A stretch of 64,000 nucleotides of DNA from contig OY726560.1 in NCBI GenBank assembly GCA_963383645.1, positions 30,441,173-30,505,172 of the forward strand. Reading direction: 5' to 3'. Below are positions 57,501 through 64,000 of this stretch, one piece after another. The position numbers and the translations under genes are program-made. Below the pieces are notes generated by a model. The model did no database searches, was not told the origin of the DNA, and saw only the letters and a program-made list of their open reading frames with translations. The number at the start of each line of letters is the position of its first letter. Positions within the stretch are counted from its first letter, which is position 1. This DNA is from Muscardinus avellanarius. Taxonomy: Eukaryota; Chordata; Mammalia; Rodentia; Gliridae.

Positions 57501-58793
57501 CTGGTAATTTTATTATCATTCCTTCAGTTGAAATGAAAATAGATAGTATGCCATTAAATAATATATAAAAATAAAATTAAATGCATACATATTATACTCT
57601 AGAAAATTTAATATCCTTTACATATTCAATACAAGTTCTAAATGCATTGCTCGATTTCAGTGTTTTAGTTCTGCTCTGTTATAGCAATATAAAATGTCAC
57701 TATTGAATTCAAGAAATAATAAAGTAATTGCTGCATCTTTTTATGTGGAATTGGTCATAACCAGTGCCATCTACAAATTGTAATGTATCATTTACTGAGT
57801 TTTCTAGATCATTAATAAAGTTGTATTATAATAATATGACTAACATTGACCTCTGAGGAGCGTAATGACCACATTTTTCTGCAAGTATTTATTACTTATT
57901 GTCTGCTATTCATCTTCACCATTACTCTATTTTCATATGTCAACAGTGAATAATGAAACAAATATAAATTATTTCTATGGTAATTTTGTTAGGAATTCTA
58001 TTACCTCTTTGCCTAAGAAACAAGCGTGACCATGATATGTGACTCTTTCACATTTTATAATGATGTAAACAGTTTTCCAATTTCCTTCATTTTTTAAATA
58101 CTTGCTTGTGTCTCTCTTTTGGCAAGCACATAGGTCGTGCCTTAAGTCAGAATCTAAACTTTAACAATTCTTATTCTATGCAAAGGTTTGGCTTCCACTT
58201 ATGTATTTTCTCATGGACAAATGTACTTTTTTCCATTTTTAGATAAACTTCATCACCTGAATTGTTTTTATAATGTTTGTGCTTTTTTCTTTACTTCATT
58301 TCTTTAACCCTGATCATCATCCCAGTTACATCAACCCATTTTAAAATAGTCATGTAATTGGAAATATTTTTACATTGTTGGGTACTCCTTTTTTAGATGT
58401 ATTTCTAGCATTTATGTCCTACAGCTGCCCACTGAAGTCTTTTTATCCTGGCTCAAATTTGAATAGTGAAGAGAAAAACAATTTGAATATTTATATGTGA
58501 TATCCTGGGTGACACTGGCACTTTACTTGTTTTTCTCTTGTTCTGGGTGATTTAAAATTACTATTAGCCAGTCAAAGTATTAGTGTTGAGGCAGAGAGTA
58601 TCTCTGAGGACATCTAATTTAGTACACAAAGATCACTTGGCATCTCACTGAAGCTGGGACATTATCTCATTGTTATCACTTGGCCAGTGAAGCTTCCTGT
58701 CATCTTCAGTAATAAAACCATGTTCTGGCATATGATCTGACAAGAAAACAATGTCAAGGTTTAGGAAAGCACAGTTTTAAGTTTGCTTGCTTT
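57501..58793. other. Unassigned unique sequence
   Basis: No gene or repeat family recognised. Confidence 0.5.
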
Positions 58794-59006
58794 CTTATTT
58801 TTTGTGGTACTGGGGGTGAACCCCAAGGGGCTTTCTACCTCCAAGCTATACTCCCAGACCTATTTTATATTTTTTATTTGGAAACAGGGTCTCACTAAGT
58901 TGCTGAGAGCCTCACTAAGTAGCTGAGGCTGGCTTCGAACCCGTGCGATCCTCCTGTCTCAGCCTCCCAAGCACTGGGATTACAAGCATGTGCCACCATG
59001 CCCAGT
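58794..59006 (-). mobile_element. B1-ID hybrid SINE (intermediate type)
   Basis: GTGGTACTGGGGGTGAACCC tail as in type I, but CTCACTAAGTTGCTGAGAGC middle as in type II, then GGGATTACAAGCATGTGCCA. It links the two subtypes. Confidence 0.93.
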
Positions 59007-60327
59007 TATATTTAGTTGTTTCATTCATTTACTTTATTGACTGTATTTAAGTGCCACAACATGATGCTTTACTAAAGATATGTATCCTGAGATGACTAGT
59101 ACAATCAAGTAAATTAATATATCTTTCACCTTTCAGAATCACTTTTGCATTTCAAACACTCACTGCTTCTGACTTCTGTCTAGCTCTGCAAAAGTAAGAT
59201 AACATGATCAAATTCTGTTTTATAATACTGTGCTTTTGAGATAAATATCAGATTAACATATCAACCTCCCATTTAGTTTTCTCTGTCATAGTTGGCTCCT
59301 TCTAAGATTAGGTACATTCTCATTTACATAGCACAAGCTGTTCATGGCCCATGGCCCCTGGGATAAGTGATACACATCGCAGATATTAATGGCTGGGTAA
59401 TTGTACTCAGAAGTTGAAAATTTGAAAATACTTTTTCTCTTATTCCACAAACAGAATTTTCTTCACTAAAAACAGCAAGATAAAATTTGGATATATAATC
59501 TCTTCATTATGCAAAAAAATAAAACTGCAAGTTGTACAAAAGGACAGAATACATTATTTATTTCTAGATCCGAGCTCACTTTTCCAAAACTAACCAAATG
59601 TAGAAGAGGCATGAAATACACGAGGAATCTGTTGATTTTTCTCTAGAAATATGAGGTACAAGAGGTAATTTGTCAATCAAAGTTATTTAATGTGAAAATT
59701 TCTTGGCCTTACACATCAGTTTCAATAGGAAATTGTGGAAAGTGTAACGTCAATTTGTCACTCAATCTTCTTTCAAGCAGTTTCAAATCTCACTAAATAA
59801 TTGCCTTCAAGATCATTTATCTACCAATATGTTCCTTTTATTCCCAGGGAAATAATAAGAGGAAAATAACATTGAGCTTTTCTCCCCTCCCTTTTCATAA
59901 AACAAAGTAAATAAAATTAAGTTTGTCTTACCTGGCAGGGATATGTGAAATAGATTAGGTAATAATGAGAATTATGATCTAGATATTTTAAAGTTCATAC
60001 TTATACAATTAAACCAACCTAGCTAATGAGTTTGGCTCAAGTCAAACAGAAGATTTTTCCCACCAATACGAAATTTCTTCTTGCAACATTGAACATGGTA
60101 CTTAAAAATGATGTTAATTTGGATCAAAGTAAAAAAATATTACAATATCATTCATGTATTCAAACACCTCAACTCATTGGCCATCTGGCATAAAAAATGC
60201 AGCGTCTTCTGGGATATATAAAATTGTATGAAAAATTATTGTAACTCAAATTTCTCAATCTACTGGTATTATCATTAGAGTATGGGTGAATTTTTTATCC
60301 TCCAAATGGTATAATAAATGTTCAGAT

Positions 60328-60330
<3 letters not shown>
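59007..60330. other. Unassigned unique sequence
   Basis: No gene or repeat family recognised. Confidence 0.5.

Positions 60331-60378
<48 letters not shown>
60331..60378. repeat. (AT)n microsatellite
   Basis: About 24 AT dinucleotides. Confidence 0.97.
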
Positions 60379-60384
<6 letters not shown>

Positions 60385-60810
60385 TAATCATACAAAGAAA
60401 AGATAGTTACCTAATAATCATGGCAAATTACTTAGCCATTGTGACTTAATATAATTAAAATTACTGAAGTGAATTAAAAATCTTGAAGATTTAAAAAAGG
60501 GAAGGCAGTTCTTGATTTGAAAATCTCTATGATCAAATCAGGCTTATAAATTTCAACCACAACCATTGAGTAATTAAATGAGTTTTTTCTATAAAAATTC
60601 TATCTAGAACTTTATCTAATTTCCCACTAAGCTATTAGATTCTCTCAATCTCAAAGTGCACTCAATGAGTTAGTCAAAGCAGTAAAAATTTAGTCATTTA
60701 GGCAATTGATCTGCATGATGTGTTCAATTAATTTAGAAAACAATAGAAAAAGTTGTTGAACTGATTATAAGAACAGTAAAATTTATTTTTCTGATTTCAT
60801 AATTAATTTT

Positions 60811-61013
60811 TTTGCAGTATTGGGAATGGAACCCAGAGGTATTCTACCTCTAAACTACACCCTCAGTTCAATTTTTGTTATTTACTTTCAAACAGGGTCT
60901 CACTGAGTTGCAAAAGGCCTCACTGAATAGCTGAGGCTGTATGCAAACCTTGATCCTCCTGTCTCAGCCTCCCAAATGCTGGGATCGCAAGCATGTGTCA
61001 CCATTCTTGGCTC
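60811..61013 (-). mobile_element. B1-ID hybrid SINE (type II)
   Basis: GGGAATGGAACCCAGAGGTA tail, CTCACTGAATAGCTGAGGCT middle, a GCTGGGATCGCAAGCATGTG head. Confidence 0.9.
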
Positions 61014-61759
61014 TAAAATGACATTTTTTAATTAATGCCATATTTTATATTTTAAAATATAAGCTGACATGAGACACCACGGTTATTCTAAATTTTGTAT
61101 TAAAATAAAGGAAATAAAATGTACTTGTCTTCAAAATCCTTTCAAATATCTTAATATTTTAAGTGAAGTAAAATTAACTTTGGATATTATTGAAAGGCAT
61201 TCAATAGAATGTTTAGGTGCTGCTTTTATGGTTCATTTTCTATAAATGATATAGAGAATGTGTTTGAAATATTAGGTTATAGAGAATTCTGAAGGGGTAT
61301 TAAGTGTCTGACCTCAGTGTTTACAGAATTACTTGCCTTTAAGTTATATAAAATATATATGTAACCTTGTGGCAAACAATCATCAAGAGAAAAGTAACAA
61401 CTAAAAGAGCAATATAAAAACTGCCTGAAAATTTCTAAGTGTTAGCATTAAATAAACTTCACCGCTATATCTCAGATTGAGAATGAAAGTTTCATCCTTT
61501 TTCAACCTTTTTCTAACACTGCATTTGGAAGATTTTGCATGTACCCATTTAAAAATGTATAGATGTCCATAGTATATATTTTTGTCTATGTTTGGCAAAA
61601 AACAAAATTAAAATTAGTTATTAAAAGATAAAAGATTTGCAGTTTTATATGTTTTTGTGGCCAAATAATTTTGCTCATGTCATAATATAGTTATTGATAT
61701 ATTGATAGTTACCAGTCAGTGTTAAATATACTTTTTTATTTGTTTCAAGTGACAGCATT
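61014..61759. other. Unassigned AT-rich sequence
   Basis: No gene or repeat family recognised. Confidence 0.5.
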
Positions 61760-62124
61760 TGTTTCAGTCAGCATTCTAACTGCTATCATCTAAAACACTC
61801 AATCAGTCCAACTCAGAGAGAGTATTTATTTTTTTCACTGTTCTGGAGATTTCAGGATTTTAGTCCATGTTGGATTAGGCTGCACCTGTGGAGTTCAAGG
61901 TATGGCAGCAGGAGGCAGAGAGAAAGTCCTCCATTCTCACATCATGGAGAACAGAAAGAGAGCAAGAGAGGAGAGAAATAAACATAAAAGAGAGAGCAAG
62001 AAGAGAAGAGTACATATATAATCCCCAAGGCCACATACCCCTGATCACAAGCAACCCCCACCTTCAACATGGCTGCCTTTTCTCCCTGAGGTTTAGGGGG
62101 ACATTCTAAATCAAAACCATAACA
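61760..62124 (-). mobile_element. Complete MaLR-like LTR
   Basis: 365 bp, TGTTTCAGTCAGCATTCTAA at the left and CCATAACA at the right. Flanks GCATT (61755-61759) and GCATA (62125-62129) look like the 5-bp duplication of class III elements. Plus-strand boxes CACTGTTCTGGAGATTTCAG and GGGGGACATTCTAAATCAAA recall antisense MST/MLT LTRs. The purine-rich middle (61940-62010) yields a spurious open frame. Confidence 0.65.
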
Positions 62125-62779
62125 GCATACAGCCCAAATTTAAAAAAATATATATATTGCCTTATACAATTAGAAATTTTGCAGTAACACTAATTTCAGG
62201 CACAACTGACTAGGTCTCAAACCACTCTCTATCTCTCAGTTTGACTTTGTTGGACCAAATCTACCCTCTTCTCTGTAGACCAGGCTTTCTCCAGGTGGAG
62301 AGGAGTTTATATATTGCTAGCCACTGTCTCACATATATCGAGATCCATACCTTGATTAAGACTGAAGAAAGTTTGGCTTTGAACCAATATTTATTCATCT
62401 ACCAATCCATACCTACCTTCTTTTGGGTTACTGTTGCTCACCTATTCCAATCATGCATTTATGGATTATCTTTCAGTACATACTGCCTCTCATTCCAGAA
62501 AACAATTTTATTGCAGTTTAGTATTCAATTTTTGGCTCATAGTGATTAGTTTTGGATAATAAAAACAATGTATCCAGGCCAATTAGAGTCCTTTTCCTTG
62601 ATGTTTTTATTTTTGGCTGAAAGCAAAGCAGCCAGGAGTCTTACACTTAGGCATTTGGTTTATGTTAGTACTGTAATATATTGATTTTGTCTGCAAACAG
62701 CTGCCCAACAGTAATTTGCATAATGTTTTCATTTGCTTGGTTAAATCAATAAGTATCAGATAATTAATTCAATTAGCCC
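62125..62779. other. Unassigned sequence
   Basis: The 102-codon frame at 62241-62549 has no recognisable domain, and I do not call it a gene. Confidence 0.5.
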
Positions 62780-62850
62780 AAATAAACAAACATATATTGA
62801 GGATTCACTGTGTGCCAGAAACTTTCCTGGATGCTACAGACTTAACATGA
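62780..62850 (-). mobile_element. MIR 3'-end relic
   Basis: TATTGAGGATTCACTGTGTG and CCAGAAACTTTCCTGGATGC are the antisense of the MIR end. Confidence 0.5.
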
Positions 62851-63143
62851 GATTTGTTACTTCATGTATAAGCATGCACATATTTTCTTCACATTTATAG
62901 AAATTGAATACGGTAAGGGGTAAAGATGTTGCCTGAGGTATGTATTGATACTCAATTTTATCAAATTCAAATTCCTCCCTTCTATAAAAATCGTTACTCC
63001 CATAATTTTTAAAATTAGAATAAAATATATCAATTCCTACATATAAATTAAATATTGTAATACACTAGCTATAAATAAATTAAGCAGTAATTTACAACAA
63101 ATTATTTAATTGTAAAAGTATTATTTTAAAATAAATAATTGTT

Positions 63144-63322
63144 GCCGGGCGTGGTGGCTCACGCTTGTAATCCCCGCGCTTGGGAGGCAGAGACAGGAGG
63201 CGCAGGTTCGAAGCCAGCCGTGTGCACTGGCTTAGGAGACCCTGTTTCCAAATAAAAATGTAAAAATGGGTCTGGGAGTGTAGCCCTGAGGTAGAAGGGC
63301 TTCCAGGAACCCCAGTACCACC
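63144..63322 (+). mobile_element. B1-ID hybrid SINE (type I) with (AAAT)n tail
   Basis: GCCGGGCGTGGTGGCTCACG head to CAGTACCACC end. The 13-bp duplication ATAAATAATTGTT lies at 63131-63143 and 63352-63364. Confidence 0.96.
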
Positions 63323-63324
63323 AA

Positions 63325-63361
<37 letters not shown>

Positions 63362-63462
63362 GTTAAAGATTCATAAAATACTTTATGATCATATTTCATC
63401 CCAACATTTAAACCCCAGAAGAGAGATGGATTGATTGTGGCTGTTTTTAGGTGTTATGTTTT

Positions 63463-63701
63463 ATTTATTTATTTATTTTTATTTATTTTTTTTTATTTAT
63501 TTTTTTTATTTATTTTGTGGTACTGGGGTTCCTGGAAGCCCTTCTACCTCTGGGCTACACTCCCAGACCTATGTTTTATATTTTTATTTGGAAACAGAGT
63601 CTCTTAAGCCAGCGCGACTGGCTTCGTTCGAACCTGCGTGATCCTCCTGTCTCTGTCTCCCAAGCACAGGAATTACAAGCGTGTGCCACCATGCCCGGCT
63701 G
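63463..63701 (-). mobile_element. B1-ID hybrid SINE (type I)
   Basis: Long T-rich tail (63463-63516), GTGGTACTGGGGTTCCTGGA, a GTCTCTTAAGCCAGCGCGAC middle and an ATTACAAGCGTGTGCCACC head. Confidence 0.95.
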
Positions 63702-63937
63702 TTTTTATTTTAATTTCTCAAATCTCCACATACTATCTCACATAGACCTAGCCCATATCACCCAAATATCTAGTTTTTTGACATAACTTTTTAAATTTTA
63801 GTACTTTTATTGTAATTTTGCTTTATTTTCTTAATGGAAAATAAAATATGACAATCAATACTTTGTTGTTCTAGATTCCACCTTTGACAGCTATAATGAG
63901 CCACTTTATTTATTTATTTATATATTTATTTATTTAT

Positions 63938-64000
63938 ATTTTGTGGTAATGGGATTAAACCCAGAGGTATAATACCTCCAATCTATACCTCCAGCCTTAT
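63938..64000 (-). mobile_element. Hybrid SINE, cut by the window edge
   Basis: Only the ID-like tail is present (TTTTGTGGTAATGGGATTAA, ACCCAGAGGTATAATACC). The rest lies beyond 64000. Confidence 0.8.

Noticed and set aside
57267..57536. Arginine/lysine-rich open frame
   Set aside because: Translation of (AAG)n and (GAAA)n simple repeats in an old SINE tail.
62241..62549. A 102-codon open frame
   Set aside because: Isolated, no domain, no exon signals, AT-rich context; compatible with chance.

Overview
This is about 64 kb of vertebrate nuclear DNA, AT-rich and gene-poor, and almost certainly from a rodent. The main reason is about 28 copies of a hybrid SINE. Its head is 7SL/B1-like (GCCGGGCGTGGTGG, GGGATTACAAGC on the other strand) and its tail is ID-like, tRNA-derived (GTACCACCA, or a GGGGTGTAGCTC-type box). 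That architecture matches the B1-dID SINEs described in squirrel-like rodents (Sciuromorpha). A solo LTR with IAP-like features, several truncated L1 copies and old MIR/MaLR relics fit this. I see no intact protein-coding gene. Every longer open frame I examined lies in a repeat, a microsatellite, a decayed provirus or unassigned noncoding sequence.

The most interesting content is a family of composite non-LTR retroelements that resembles the SVA/LAVA elements of apes but sits in a rodent. I see four copies: A (1-1905, minus, runs off the left edge), B (7194-10752, plus), C (16023-19127, minus) and D (50936-51907, minus, partial). The parts in transcription order are a 5' segment opening near an AAGATGGCGGC-type (YY1-like) motif, several roughly 170-180 bp tandem monomers, an internal single-copy segment, an embedded SINE (A and B), a GC-rich minisatellite of 48-50 bp units, and the 3' end of an L1 with an A-rich tail. 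C is bounded by a perfect 16-bp target-site duplication, and B by a 9-bp perfect (14 of 16) one. B also carries the 5' UTR and first coding segment of the kinase gene TTBK2 inside its duplication. This parallels the capture of MAST2 exon 1 by human SVA_F1.

Layout: 1-1.9 kb copy A; 2.2-3.0 kb L1 end and SINEs; 3.3-5.6 kb an old L1 with an LTR-like and a SINE insertion; 7-10.75 kb copy B; 11-16 kb unassigned sequence; 16-19.1 kb copy C; 19.3-20.3 kb SINE/L1 fragments; 20.3-25.5 kb mostly unique sequence with one MIR; 25.5-26.76 kb an L1 split by a 497-bp solo LTR; 26.8-28.2 kb an old L1; 28.7-34.26 kb a decayed class I provirus (minus) with its 5' LTR; 34.26-35.2 kb L1; 37.95-43.36 kb a second decayed class I provirus (minus) with 5' LTR and a tRNA-Phe-type primer site; 43.4-49.3 kb SINEs, MIR/L2 relics and unique sequence; 49.4-53.2 kb two L1 tails flanking composite copy D; 53.2-64 kb unique sequence with SINEs, a complete MaLR LTR and microsatellites.

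No pathway or operon is present. The functional story is retrotransposition: L1 machinery mobilised SINEs and the composite elements, and retroviruses inserted and then decayed. Family names come from remembered consensus sequences, not a database search; boundaries without target-site duplications are accurate only to about 10-30 bases.
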